From contig NZ_CP076132.1 in NCBI RefSeq assembly GCF_018736045.1, forward strand, positions 2,837,501 to 2,901,500: 64,000 bases of DNA. Direction: 5' to 3'. The stretch comes from Flammeovirga yaeyamensis (GTDB taxonomy: Bacteria > Bacteroidota > Bacteroidia > Cytophagales > Flammeovirgaceae). The notes beneath the pieces are model-generated. The model did no database searches. It saw only the letters and a list, made by a program, of their open reading frames with translations, and was not told the DNA's origin. A program made the position numbers and the translations under genes. Below, in pieces: positions 16,689 to 28,100 of this stretch (the stretch's first letter is position 1; the number at the start of each line of letters is the position of its first letter).

Positions 16689-19085
16689 ATGTCTGAAGAA
16701 AGCAAAGTAATATATGATAATTACTATGCCGCACTTCATGAGCATTTAAGCACATTCCAAAATTTCAATAAAATCATATTGGAATTGGAATATAAGCTTT
16801 CAGAATTATTAATCCCTTTTATACAAGATGAGTTTGACTATATCAACACTGAAGAATTGATTCATTGTTTAAAGATTATAGGTTTACCGGAAGGCTTTTC
16901 AGTTCCAGATAATAATGAAACAGATAAAGAAGAAGAGACTGAAGAAACCTATGATCACAAAAGAATATCTTTAAGTTTCATTCAGTCGAGTCAAGAAAAA
17001 GCCAAAGACTTTTTATATAAACTGTTTAGAGATGTAGATAGACAGCAAATTGGAGGAGTAGCTACAGGTATTGCACATTTATTAAAAACTGATCCAATTG
17101 CCATAAGAATCATTTTCCTTATTCCTTTTCTCCTTTTTTCTGAAACAAAGATCCCATTAATCTTTACGACTACTATTTATATTATAATGTGGTTATTTCT
17201 TCCAGAAAAGAGAAATCTAGAACGAGACCAAAATATTAAGATCTTTTTTAGAGATAAAGAAAATAAAGTACTTGGTGGGATTGCTGCAGGGGTTTCTAAT
17301 TATTTTGGGATAAATATTGTCTTTGTACGATTGCTATTTATTGGATTAGCATTTTACTTTAATGTACTTATTCTTTTGTATATCGTATTTTGGATAGTTA
17401 CACCCTACTCAAGAACACTTAAAGATAAATTCCAGAGTGTTGGTAAAGCCTTTACTCTTGATGAAATTGAAGATTATTTAAACCAAACTTTACATCAAGC
17501 CTCTAAGTCTCAAAAAATTATTGGGTCTAAAATTGAAAAAATAAATAATAAGTTAGGCACTATTAATATTGATCCTATTCTACTTGATATACTAAAAGTA
17601 GTATCATTTATAACAGGTGCATTTCTTTTTCTATCCACTTTGGTTTCTTTAGTAGTTGGTGTACCAGTACTTTCAATTGCATTAAAAATCTTCCAACTTA
17701 CAGATATATTCAATTATATACCTGTTCAAGAACAAGATATACTTATCACTGGTATTGATAGAAACCTTCTTACGACTTTACAATATAGTATCCCACAGAC
17801 TACAGCTGTTATTGCTACAATACAATTTTTGACACTGCAGCTTTTACTTATATTGATCTCATTATCGTTGATGGTATTTAAAAAGGTGGTAAAAACCTCT
17901 TTTTATATTGTGCTAACGATTATCATGAGTATATCTTCTATCCTACTAGTTACTGCATTAAATATGTCAGTACACAATTTTGATAATCAAGCAACTCACA
18001 AAGAAGAGATTCTTATTCCTATAAATTCTCAGCTTTTTACTCTATCTCTAGATAAAGTAGGTAATATACCTTTAAATGAAGCTAAAATAAAGATCAACCC
18101 TTATAATGGGAATGATTTAAAATTTGTCTTCTTACAAGAGTCTTGGGGAAAAACTCGTGAAAAGGCAATTAAAAATGCGAAAGCTATAGATTATGTAACC
18201 ACCATAAATTCTGATGATGTTATTCTTTCTTCTCATTTTAGTTTTCCTAGAGGAGTAAAATATAGAAATCAGAAATTATCTTTGAATATGTTCCTGCCAA
18301 AAGGGGTACCATTTAAAATAAACGAAGAGCTACAATCGTATTTAAATGATCAGGGAATTCATCAATTTGATGATGGTGTAGAGAATAATTTAGTGTATAA
18401 CACTCATGGGCATTTAGAAATCTTTGATGCCAATAATCTACCAATGATTGTCAAAAGAAATGATCTAGAAGATGGAAAAATTCTTATTAGACAAAAAAGA
18501 TTCAAAACCAATACCGATTCCTTACAGCTTTATGGAAATATTAATCTTCGTATTATCATAGATCCTAATTTTAAAGGATCAATGATTAAATACCCTAAAT
18601 CCACAAAGGGAGAAATTTTGAAAATCACTAAGGATGATAATAATTTAAGGCTTTATCCTAATGATTTTAATAACAAAAGTGCATTAGAACTTTCATTGGT
18701 TACCTCTAATTTAAATTATATAAAGTTTGAGGGAGATGGGTCTATCGAAATGGATGATCTACAAACAGATTCATTAGAAATGATTTTGATTGGTAACATT
18801 CATGGTGACTTTAAAGACATTAATACTAAAAAAGCAGACATCATTCTTAAAGGTGCCTCAAATATGGATATCTCTGGTAAAGCTGTAAATGTTTTCCTTA
18901 CAACCAATGGAGGTAGTTATTTTGATGGTAAAAACTTTGTTGCTGACAATGTAAAGGCAAAAACAAAAGGCATGTCAGAAATGTCTGTCCATGCCTTAAA
19001 CAATGCTACTATATTTCAATCTCCATTATCAAAAGTATATGTGGATGGTGATCCACTACATTTTGAAAAACACACACAGAGATAA
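16689..19085 (+). CDS. PspC-PspC-GIN domain membrane protein
   Basis: Two PspC domains follow each other (about residues 115-175, QQIGGVATGIAHLL; and 187-245, KVLGGIAAGVSNYFGIN), each with its transmembrane helix pair. More hydrophobic segments lie at about 300-345 and 380-430, and the last 170 residues form a DUF2807 (GIN) beta-helix-like domain with SNMDISGKA-type repeats. PspC senses envelope stress in proteobacteria; GIN domains are probably outside the membrane. The role of this fusion, common in Bacteroidota, is not established. A 60-residue helical N-terminus comes first. I choose ATG 16689 (MSEESKVIYDNYY) over GTG 16647. Confidence 0.85.
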   Translation: MSEESKVIYDNYYAALHEHLSTFQNFNKIILELEYKLSELLIPFIQDEFDYINTEELIHCLKIIGLPEGFSVPDNNETDKEEETEETYDHKRISLSFIQSSQEKAKDFLYKLFRDVDRQQIGGVATGIAHLLKTDPIAIRIIFLIPFLLFSETKIPLIFTTTIYIIMWLFLPEKRNLERDQNIKIFFRDKENKVLGGIAAGVSNYFGINIVFVRLLFIGLAFYFNVLILLYIVFWIVTPYSRTLKDKFQSVGKAFTLDEIEDYLNQTLHQASKSQKIIGSKIEKINNKLGTINIDPILLDILKVVSFITGAFLFLSTLVSLVVGVPVLSIALKIFQLTDIFNYIPVQEQDILITGIDRNLLTTLQYSIPQTTAVIATIQFLTLQLLLILISLSLMVFKKVVKTSFYIVLTIIMSISSILLVTALNMSVHNFDNQATHKEEILIPINSQLFTLSLDKVGNIPLNEAKIKINPYNGNDLKFVFLQESWGKTREKAIKNAKAIDYVTTINSDDVILSSHFSFPRGVKYRNQKLSLNMFLPKGVPFKINEELQSYLNDQGIHQFDDGVENNLVYNTHGHLEIFDANNLPMIVKRNDLEDGKILIRQKRFKTNTDSLQLYGNINLRIIIDPNFKGSMIKYPKSTKGEILKITKDDNNLRLYPNDFNNKSALELSLVTSNLNYIKFEGDGSIEMDDLQTDSLEMILIGNIHGDFKDINTKKADIILKGASNMDISGKAVNVFLTTNGGSYFDGKNFVADNVKAKTKGMSEMSVHALNNATIFQSPLSKVYVDGDPLHFEKHTQR

Positions 19086-19088
19086 TAT

Positions 19089-20753
19089 TTATCTTCTTGT
19101 CACCATAGCCTTTTTATTTACTCTCCAAGCGTTAAGTCCTCTTACTTTTTTCGCTTCTCCATACAATGATAAACTCATGGATTTACCATAAGTACCATTA
19201 TCAATCATATATTCATCAAACATTACGGCTAGGTTCATATTTAATGTTCTGATAGAATCTTCATCATTTACAAATTCGAAATCGGCATTCATTTCGTCAA
19301 TAACGTTAATTTTGTAAACATGTTTGTAGGAGGTCTTCTTTGGTGATAGGTTGGTCAAAAAGCCATTTCCATCAGGTTCTGCATAGAAAATATCAACGTA
19401 TTTACTTTTCGTTGGAGCACTTTCAAAATCATTCCCTTGTGAGGTAGTAACCGTTTCTTCTACAACAGCAGCAGATGTTGACTTTGATTTACTAATCACC
19501 TCATTAATTTTTATCCAGATTTCATGTTGTTTCTCCTTTAATTCATCTACTAAAGAAGCGATGTTTTCTATACTTTTATCAGTATGTTCTCTATTCCCAA
19601 CAATTTGATCTTGTAATAGTGATTGCAATTCTTGTTGTCTATGTGTCATTTCATCAGAGACTTTGTGGATAGCTTCCACTTCAGTATTGAGTTTATCATC
19701 AAAAGCATCGAATTTGTCTTTCGTGCTTTCTTCGATATTATCCATACGATCTCTTAACTCAACTCTCTCACCTTTTATTTTGGTAAATCTAAGTTCAATT
19801 TTCTTGAGTTCATTACCATATTCATCACTAATGTGATTTATTTCTTTGTTTAATTTTTCAAGTTGTTTTGTGAAAGTTTGAAGAGCATCTTCTTTAACGT
19901 ATTCTGATTTCATATCAGACACTTGCTCATTTAGGTTTTCAACCTTCACAATAAAATCGCGTACAGAATCTTTATTAAAAGTATGTTCTTCTAAAGAGTT
20001 TAATTTTTCTAGCACACCTAAGAATTTCTTCTCTGTGTTATCTGCAATTTCTTCAAGTGATTTTTTTCTAGAAAGTTGAATTTTTTCGGTGGTCTCTTCT
20101 AATTTTTCAACTCTTTTAAATTCAGATTCTAAATGTGCTATTTTATCAATGTAGTTTTTCTCAATAGCATCCAATCGTTTATTCTCAGTTTCAAGAAGGT
20201 GTATTTTCTCTTCCATCATCTGGAAACGATTTAAAATTTCTATTTGAAAATTAACATCATCATGATTGTCTTTAGAGATAGGTGCTTCCTTTCTTTCTTG
20301 ATTTAAGGGTATATCTATATTGTTATTTACATTCAACGTTTCGTTGAAAAAATTCAGCATGAATGTATATAAGAAGTTCGCTGTTTTACTATCTGAAATG
20401 TAAAGTTCTAAATCAGATAGTGTTTTAGCTTCTAAAATATAGTTAGCATGTTCTGTAATTTCATTCTTATAAGCGAACAATCTGTCAATATCCCAATTAG
20501 GTGTTTTTTCTGATATAGCCCATAATTCATAGCACAAGTCATCAAAGAATGATTCTTCGATATCTTGTTGCTCAAGGAATTCTCTTTTGGAGTATAAATT
20601 AACTCCTCTTCCTTTTAATTTGAAGCATTGTTTACCATCACCGATATTACCTTTACCCTCTTTTAATAAAGCATAAAAGCGATATACAGTGTGTTCTATT
20701 ATTTGAAAGAAATGTATCTTTTTCTCGGGTTGAATCATTGATGATATTGTCAT
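19089..20753 (-). CDS. Long coiled-coil protein of unknown function
   Basis: I do not recognise a family. The 554-residue product has a globular N-terminus (about 1-155), a coiled coil of about 260 residues (170-430) rich in Lys, Glu and Leu, and a C-terminal beta-rich domain of about 100 residues that begins KYVDIFYAEPDGNGFL and ends LNAWRVNKKAMVTRR. That last domain resembles a C-terminal module seen on other Bacteroidota hypothetical proteins, from memory only. No signal peptide or membrane segment. It is convergent with the PspC gene, whose stop lies three bases away. Confidence 0.75.
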   Translation of the reverse strand: MTISSMIQPEKKIHFFQIIEHTVYRFYALLKEGKGNIGDGKQCFKLKGRGVNLYSKREFLEQQDIEESFFDDLCYELWAISEKTPNWDIDRLFAYKNEITEHANYILEAKTLSDLELYISDSKTANFLYTFMLNFFNETLNVNNNIDIPLNQERKEAPISKDNHDDVNFQIEILNRFQMMEEKIHLLETENKRLDAIEKNYIDKIAHLESEFKRVEKLEETTEKIQLSRKKSLEEIADNTEKKFLGVLEKLNSLEEHTFNKDSVRDFIVKVENLNEQVSDMKSEYVKEDALQTFTKQLEKLNKEINHISDEYGNELKKIELRFTKIKGERVELRDRMDNIEESTKDKFDAFDDKLNTEVEAIHKVSDEMTHRQQELQSLLQDQIVGNREHTDKSIENIASLVDELKEKQHEIWIKINEVISKSKSTSAAVVEETVTTSQGNDFESAPTKSKYVDIFYAEPDGNGFLTNLSPKKTSYKHVYKINVIDEMNADFEFVNDEDSIRTLNMNLAVMFDEYMIDNGTYGKSMSLSLYGEAKKVRGLNAWRVNKKAMVTRR

Positions 20754-21128
20754 AATTCTACCTATATTTCGGGTTTCTCGTTAAGTACTAAAAAAGCAAC
20801 TCTTTATCAAACTCTCTATTAATTGAAGCATTTGAATATGGGTAAGCTCGGAAAATCTTAATACAGCAAAATATTATATTAAAACAAAAGTAACACGAAA
20901 AACATATTTAGGTAATTCTAATAGCCTTTATTAACATTTATTGTCTAAAATATTTAAAAATAAGCCACATCATTACTTTGATTATAAGATCATATATAAA
21001 ATTTGGAATTACAAGCACACAACGCTATGGTTATATTAAGGCTTAGAATTTTGCAATATATTTTATGTCTTTATCCAATAGATATTCGCAAAATTTGATA
21101 AATTTACATAAATAATAATTTTTTAAAT
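20754..21128. other. Intergenic region, nothing recognised
   Basis: The 375 bases separate two divergent genes and are very AT-rich. They must contain both promoters, but I find no exact TAnnTTTG element with a -33 partner, no hairpin of note and no RNA gene. Confidence 0.5.
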
Positions 21129-21599
21129 ATGTTTTCAAGAACACACTTATTTAGGTATTTCCTAATTTTTTCAATTTTATTTATCACCACTTCTTGCGGG
21201 CCAAAATCACCTGAATTTGTGGATATTAGAAATATGGACATGGCTTCTTTAGATGACGGTAACTTTGTCATCAAAGCGGAAGCGGTTTTATACAACCCTA
21301 ATGGAGTATCATTAACGATAGATGAAATTCATGTAGATGTTTTAGTGAATGGAAATAAAATTGGAAATGTTTATCAGAATGTTTCCTCAGAAGCCAAAGG
21401 TAAATCTGAATTTACCTTACCATTAGAAGTACAATTTCCTCCAAAAGCTTTATTCTCAAACATACTAGGTGGTTTAATGAATATGGCTACTGGTGAAGAT
21501 TTTGAAGTAAGATATGCTGGGTACATCAGAACGAAAGTTTTAGGAGTGAACTTCAAAGTACCTTTCGATCAAAAAGAAACAATAGGTTTAGATATGTAA
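21129..21599 (+). CDS. LEA type 2-like lipoprotein
   Basis: A lipoprotein signal ends in FITTSC with the lipidated Cys at about residue 24. The mature part of 130 residues is one LEA14-like (water stress and hypersensitive response) beta-sandwich: FVIKAEAVLYNPNGVSLTID, then a strand with VLVNGNKIGNV and KGKSEFTLPLEVQFP. Eukaryotic and archaeal members are linked to desiccation; the bacterial role is not settled. It should sit in the inner leaflet of the outer membrane or in the periplasm. The gene stands alone and is terminated at 21634. Confidence 0.83.
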   Translation: MFSRTHLFRYFLIFSILFITTSCGPKSPEFVDIRNMDMASLDDGNFVIKAEAVLYNPNGVSLTIDEIHVDVLVNGNKIGNVYQNVSSEAKGKSEFTLPLEVQFPPKALFSNILGGLMNMATGEDFEVRYAGYIRTKVLGVNFKVPFDQKETIGLDM

Positions 21600-21633
21600 T
21601 CTACATATTCTGATAACTGATATTATTATATGG

Positions 21634-21676
21634 AAAGCCAACTGATTTAAGTAATAAAATAGTTGGCTTTTTTTAC
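21634..21676 (+). terminator. Terminator after the LEA-like gene
   Basis: AAAGCCAACT (21634-21643) pairs with AGTTGGCTTT (21661-21670) over a 17-base loop and runs into a T tract. Confidence 0.8.
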
Positions 21677-21691
21677 ACATATAGACATTTT

Positions 21692-24600
21692 CTATACAGT
21701 ACTCTTCTGCAAATTAATTGAAGTTCTAAAAGTCCTTCTAATATTGTTCATAATAATCTCCACCATATGAGGATCAGTAGCGAGCAATAAGAAAAACTCT
21801 TCTTCGTCAATTTCTATTAGTTCTGTATCTTCTACTGCAAGGCAATGCCCTACCCATGCATCTGAGGCTACTGAAACATAAGAACCAATGATTGATCTTT
21901 TGGAATACAGTAATGCATGCTCATCCAAGTCTCCATCTTTTACAGCTACAGTTCCGCTTTTCACTATATATAAACCCTTTTCTTTCAGCCTTTTTGCTGA
22001 CGTAATTTCCTTATTTTTCTCATAAAATCTAATCTTAGAAACTTTTGCTAAATCAGCTAACTCATCTCCCGTAAGTCCATGAAATTCAGATAAATTAGAA
22101 AAATAAAGTGCTTTTGAAAAGGCTAAATGAGGAGCATCTTCCCACTTTAATGAATCAATATTTTTCATTATATCCCTTAAATCAGCTTCTTTATCCTGTG
22201 GTAACCTTCCATAAGCATCTTCTAAAGTTTCCGGATGATGTATTCGTAAAATCCATGCAGCTAATTCGTACATCATTCTTTCTTGATCAAATAAATAGCC
22301 CACCAACATTTCTTGATCTAACATTTCTTTAATGCTAGACAAAGTATATAAAGCACACGCCCTTACCCAAGAAGAAAGCCAGTTTGGATCTCGATTAGAT
22401 AACTTAAAAATAACTTGTTCTGATGTATAATGCTCTCTATAAAATAGTTCTGACAACTTCTTTACTTTATCATCTAACGCAACATCATCAAAAAGTGGAA
22501 TAACATAGGCTTTAATATCCTCTTCAATCAATACATCCAACAATTCAACGGCATAACCTATACTATCGGCTGTTCCTAATTCATGATTCTTTCTGATCAA
22601 TAATAATGACCCTCTATCATATAACATATTCAGGATTAAGAAAATCTGATCATAGTTGGTCATAATTTCATCCTGAAGTGCTCTTGATAATAAATTAGTA
22701 TTTCTATTGTTCTCTAATTCTAAAGTTGATGCAATGTTCCAATAACAGTTGTTTGCCTCTCTTTTAAGTGCTTCCTTTAGAAAGAGTTTTTGATATTCAT
22801 CTTCAGCATTCCATCCTAAAGCACTTAGGAGAGATAAAGCTTCATAGGAAATTTTTCTTTCTGGATAGGTAATTTTATCAGATAATAATTGAACTGATTC
22901 TTCGCTACCAATTTTTGCATAAGCTTGCAAAATCAATCGCTGAGTTAATTGTAACTGACCATTTTTATGAAAAGCGTTCTCCAAAATTTTAGCTCCGGAT
23001 TCACCAACAGCAACAATTGCAGACAATGCAACACGCTCATCCCCCTTTATGGCCAAACGCTCTACTAATGCAGGAATAAATTCTGATAATTTATGATACC
23101 CTACTAAAGAAATTGCTTCACACCTTACAGTGTAAGTATAATCCCTAATTAATTTCCCAATGATCTTATCGTACTTTTCATCATATATATTAAACATATA
23201 TCTAGCTGCATTTACCCTATCCACAGCATTTGATGATTTAGATAATTTCTCAATGTTTTCGTAAGATATCTCCGTTACTATCTCTAATTCTAAATCTTCA
23301 GCGACTTGAACTGCTAGCTTCGAAAAGTTAAACTCGTCTGAGAAAGTCCCTTCTTCATAATTTCTTAGAGAAGGGATACTCTCATAAATACTATATTCTT
23401 TAATTTTTTGAAGTGCCTGTCTTTTGTTATTCATTCTATACAAACTACCTTCATCTGATAAAATTGAACGAAATAGAAATACATCTAACCTTTCAATTAA
23501 TCGAAATAATAAAGGGGCAACTTTATGAGGCACACTATTCCAACGACTCTGAAGTAAGTTCTGTATTTTGTTATTTTTAAATCGATTACCGATCTCTTGT
23601 GTATAATTTACCTCAGTAGAATTTGCTGATAAAAGGTTTTGCAATGAAATTTTATAAAAATTATACATTTTGAAGGTAATAAATACCCAAACCCCTACTA
23701 TCGCAAATATCACAAAGTTGTTATAGAGAATATTGTAGTTGTTGAGTTTTGATATGCCTATCATCAGAATACCTGCACACAATGTAGAAAATTGAGCTAC
23801 AGTACCTTCTACTAGGGTTTGTGCTTCGTATCTAATCTCGGCTGGCAGTGGAAAGAAAAATATTTTTACTGTGGGATTCTCTAGGGAATCCCGCAAGGCA
23901 TCGGTCACTAGTTTTGACATACTTATGATCAAAAAGAACATCAAAAAGGCACTTGACGATTGATCGTGACCAAATAAAGATCCAATAACTAGATCAATAA
24001 CACAGAAGAAAACCAATATACCAGGTAACAACATCAAAGAATATTGTAAACCGTAAACTTCTAAGATTCTATCGTTTAAGAAGGTCTGTACTAGGAAGGA
24101 TACAATGATGATAAATGCTTCAAAAAAGGCTAAGAAATTGGCTAATTCTTGTTCCTCTTTAAAATATTGAGGTGTAACTGTGACGAATGAATAATCAACG
24201 AATGCAGCTGAAAAACTAGAGCACATGACGAAAATAGAGATCACAAAAAAGTAGTTTTTATAATCTCTCAAACGTGTTCTTTTATTAGATACCTTCTCTA
24301 CGTTTTCATCAACCGTTAATGCTTCAGCAGAGTGCATTCTAAATTTCTTTAAAATGTACACTATAGAGACAAAACAAAAAAGGTATGAAATAACTCCTAC
24401 CAGTGATAAATAAGATAGGTTTGGTAATAGTTGCTGAATAAACGGCACTGAGAAGAAGGCAAATATGGTTGCAAAAGCTTGTCCTGTATCAATACCTCCC
24501 GATAAACGCTTACTTTGAGTAAAGTTAAAAAGTCGTCCAAATGCACCCCAAAATATCAATAATGAGATAGATGCGACAGGCCCAAGAGTAGCAAATCCCA

Positions 24601-24943
24601 AAAAGACAATCGTTTCATCATTATCCTTAAGTACAAGTGATAAAGATATACCACCTACCAATAAAAGAATGATAATACTCGTGTAATAGACTAATTTTCT
24701 AAATCCTAGTATATTTTGAAGCTTGGAGAATAATATTGTAAATAATATACCTAATACCCCTTGAGTGACTAATGCCAAAGGGAAATCGTTTTCATTACCA
24801 AATTTTGAGATAAATAGTGTATTGATAGATACACTATAACTCGCCATAAAAATACCAGTAAAAAATCCTAGTGTTAGTAGTGCCGAGATCCTTGACCATT
24901 CGGAGGATAAACCTCCTACCATATTAAGTAATAGTCTCTTCAT
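21692..24943 (-). CDS. Npt/MFS-like transporter fused to HEAT repeats and a cyclic-nucleotide-binding domain
   Basis: Residues 1 to about 440 hold about twelve transmembrane helices resembling the Npt1/Npt2 nucleotide-transporter branch of MFS-like proteins. Residues about 500-900 are alpha-helical HEAT-like repeats (RVNAARYMFNIY, EAISLVGYHKL, ALSAIVAVGESGAKI, EALSLLSALGW). Residues about 945-1075 form a Crp-like cyclic-nucleotide-binding domain (EKGLYIVKSGTVAVKDGD; ELIEIDEEEFFLLLATD). Total length 1083. The layout suggests transport or signalling gated through the cytoplasmic part. The substrate is unknown and ATP/ADP exchange should not be assumed in a free-living bacterium. It is monocistronic. 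Confidence 0.82.
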   Translation of the reverse strand: MKRLLLNMVGGLSSEWSRISALLTLGFFTGIFMASYSVSINTLFISKFGNENDFPLALVTQGVLGILFTILFSKLQNILGFRKLVYYTSIIILLLVGGISLSLVLKDNDETIVFLGFATLGPVASISLLIFWGAFGRLFNFTQSKRLSGGIDTGQAFATIFAFFSVPFIQQLLPNLSYLSLVGVISYLFCFVSIVYILKKFRMHSAEALTVDENVEKVSNKRTRLRDYKNYFFVISIFVMCSSFSAAFVDYSFVTVTPQYFKEEQELANFLAFFEAFIIIVSFLVQTFLNDRILEVYGLQYSLMLLPGILVFFCVIDLVIGSLFGHDQSSSAFLMFFLIISMSKLVTDALRDSLENPTVKIFFFPLPAEIRYEAQTLVEGTVAQFSTLCAGILMIGISKLNNYNILYNNFVIFAIVGVWVFITFKMYNFYKISLQNLLSANSTEVNYTQEIGNRFKNNKIQNLLQSRWNSVPHKVAPLLFRLIERLDVFLFRSILSDEGSLYRMNNKRQALQKIKEYSIYESIPSLRNYEEGTFSDEFNFSKLAVQVAEDLELEIVTEISYENIEKLSKSSNAVDRVNAARYMFNIYDEKYDKIIGKLIRDYTYTVRCEAISLVGYHKLSEFIPALVERLAIKGDERVALSAIVAVGESGAKILENAFHKNGQLQLTQRLILQAYAKIGSEESVQLLSDKITYPERKISYEALSLLSALGWNAEDEYQKLFLKEALKREANNCYWNIASTLELENNRNTNLLSRALQDEIMTNYDQIFLILNMLYDRGSLLLIRKNHELGTADSIGYAVELLDVLIEEDIKAYVIPLFDDVALDDKVKKLSELFYREHYTSEQVIFKLSNRDPNWLSSWVRACALYTLSSIKEMLDQEMLVGYLFDQERMMYELAAWILRIHHPETLEDAYGRLPQDKEADLRDIMKNIDSLKWEDAPHLAFSKALYFSNLSEFHGLTGDELADLAKVSKIRFYEKNKEITSAKRLKEKGLYIVKSGTVAVKDGDLDEHALLYSKRSIIGSYVSVASDAWVGHCLAVEDTELIEIDEEEFFLLLATDPHMVEIIMNNIRRTFRTSINLQKSTV

Positions 24944-25132
24944 TGAGTAGTGGTGCAGCTAGAGTTTTCTTTAGCTAGTTGATGAAAGCAATAAGAAAGA
25001 TTAAAAATTGATTTTAAATCAACTAAAAATTTAAGTTATACAATTTTTAAGAACTTCTAAAATATCATGCCATTGATATCTATTAATTTGAGATCAAAAA
25101 AGAATCTTGATGGAAAATGATGTTTATTCAAA

Positions 25133-25162
25133 TAAAAAAGGCTCGGATGCAACATCCGAGCC
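25133..25162 (-). terminator. Strong terminator of the N-glycan degradation unit
   Basis: A perfect 10-base GC-rich stem (25140-25149 with 25153-25162) with a three-base loop is followed on the minus strand by a run of six U. It lies 28 bases after the GH92 stop at 25191. Confidence 0.93.
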
Positions 25163-25190
25163 TATAAAAACTTTTTGTCATTGACTATTA

Positions 25191-28100
25191 TTACTCAACA
25201 ACAATTTCATCAGTGAACATCCAAGGTGCATTACCTGCTCCTGAATGCCATACTGGTAATGCTTCAAAAGGAATAGCAACTACTTTCACATATCTATAGT
25301 TACCCTTTATTTCTTTAGCGAAACGTGTCACTCCAATAATTGGATGATCATTTGGCATTTCTGTAGACTCAACTCCTAGTGAAGTAAACTCTTTTCCATC
25401 TTCTGACACAAAGAATTCTACTTTATTTGGCAAGAAAACCCACGAAGATGTATTTTCTAAGAAACCAATAGACACTTGATGTAATTCCTCGTCTTTTCCA
25501 AGGTCAATTACTACTTCAAAATTTTGACCGCTTACACCATCCCATTTACCATCTCTTAAGTTATCAGATGCGTAAATACCATTTAAGATGCCGTTTTCAC
25601 CAGCATCATAAGTAGCATTTTTCTCATAGTTGATAGACAACTTAGGGAATTCACCACCCGTATTGTAGAATGCTTTCTTAAATGCGAATTTAGAAACTTT
25701 ACTTGAAACACCATTTGGATCAATTGCAATTGCTTTCACTAAAGTCGATTGATTTAATGTAAATGCTTCAGAAAATTTAGGTGATGTAGCTGTAGGAATA
25801 GATCCATCTAAAGTGTAGTAAATACTCACATTAGGAGTCACATCTTTAAATTCAACTGTTGTTTCACCATTAAAAATAACTGATGAATTCGTTACATATG
25901 GTCTGTAAACTACTTCTTTCGTTTCTAAAATACTCTCTACCTCATCTAATGGAATGGCATGTGAAGTTGGTCTTGCCGCTACTTCTGCTCCCCAATTTGA
26001 TTTGTTTTCTCCCATTTTGAAAGATAGTATTCCTCCTTTTTCAATTTGATCATGAGTGATGTATGTTTTATTATACGCCTGACCATCAAAAGCAGCGGAT
26101 TGAATATATTCGTTTGTTGGAGACGATTGATCAGCAGTAATCACAAAATCATTTCCATTATCTAAATGAATGGTTACTTTTCCAAAAATAGGACTACCAA
26201 TCGCATAATTTCCGTCAGCAGGGTTTACTGGATAGAATCCCATTGCTGAAAAGACATACCATGCTGACATTTGACCACAGTCTTCGTTTCCACAAAGTCC
26301 GTCTCTTTCAGAAGTGTACATCTCATCCATTACTTGGCGAATTCTCGATTGAGTTTTCCATGGTTCACCAGCATAATTGTATAGATAGATAACATGATGT
26401 GACGGCTCATTTCCTTGTGCATACTGACCAATTAATCCTGTTACGTCATGTGCCATATGATTATCGTTCACTGCTTCTTGCTTGAACATATGATCAATCT
26501 TATCAATGAACTTCTGATCTCCACCATGTAAATCGATTAAACCATTAATATCCTGAGGTGCAAAGAAATTGTAGTGCCAAGCATTTCCTTCAGTATAGTT
26601 ACCAGCTCCTAAAAGTGAAATAGCCATTGGATCAAAAGGTTCGTCCCAAGCACCGTACATATTTTTTCCTCTAAGGAAGCCTGTGTTTTTATCAAATAGT
26701 TGCTTGTAGTTTAATGCACGATTACTGTATTTTTTGTAATCATCCATTTTACCTAATTCTTTTGCCACTTGGGCTACCACCCACATATCATAAGCATACT
26801 CCACTCCTTTTGATACAGCATTGGCTTCTTTTTCAACAGGAATAAATCCTTCTTCATTGAACCAATTCAATCCTCTTCTTGGATCTTCAGCTGCTGCCAC
26901 CATTGCTTTGTAAGCCAACTCTTTATCAAATTTAGCCTGACCTTTTAAAATGGCATCTGCAATTACAGGAGCAGAATGGAAACCGATCATAGTACCTGTT
27001 TCGTTTGCTGAAAGTTCCCAAACTGGCAATTGTCCCGATTGCTCATACTTCACTAACATTGACTGAATAAAATCGTTGTTTTCTTCTGGAGCAATTAAAG
27101 TGAATAATGGATGGGTTGCTCTAAAAGTATCCCAAAGTGAAAATAAAGTATAGTGCGTAAATCCTTCTGCTTTATGGATTTTGTGATCCATACCTCTATA
27201 CTGATGATCGACATCCATATATACATTTGGAGCGATTAACGAGTGATACAAAGCAGTATAAAAAATAGTTTTATTTACTTGATCTCCACCTTCTACTTGA
27301 ATCTTCGATAGCTTTTGATCCCAAGTTTGTTTCGCTTGTTCTCTGACTTTATTAAAATCAAACCCTTGTACTTCTGCTTCTAAGTTCTTTCTTGCACCTT
27401 CAACACTCACTCCAGAAATAGCGACATTCACAACAATCGCTTCTCCTTCTTCAGTGGTGTAATTGATAACCGCTTTTACATCTTCACCATCTAACTTTTT
27501 TGTTTCAGTTAACTGCATTCCTGATTTAATGCCTTGAACTGATTTAAATGGCTTAGAGAATTGAGCAACAAAATACACATATTGATCTCTTGCCCATCCT
27601 GATGATCTTCTTAAACCAACGATCTCATTATCCGATGTTACTTCGAACCAAGTTTCTCTAGCTGAATCTGAAATACCATGTTTTAAATCTAGTATAATGT
27701 GTGCATTATCAGATGCTGGAAAGTGATACTGATGTACACCCACACGTGTTGTTGCAGTTAATTCTGCTGTAATATCATAATCTTCTAAGAATACAGAATA
27801 AAACCCTGGAGAGGCTTCTTCTTTCACTTTTTCGAAACGTGATCTGTAACCTTCATCAGGATTTTTCTTAGAACCTGCTTCTGTTTTAACATCACCTACA
27901 GCTGGCATTAATAAGATATCACCATAATCTCCTCCTCCTGTTCCAGAAAGGTGTGTATGAGAAAATCCCATAATTGAATTATCCGAGGAATGATACCCCG
28001 AACACCAATCCCATCCTTCTATACCAGTATCTGGACTTAATTGAACCATACCAAATGGCACCGTGGCTCCAGGAAATGTGTGTCCATGAGCTGAAGTTCC

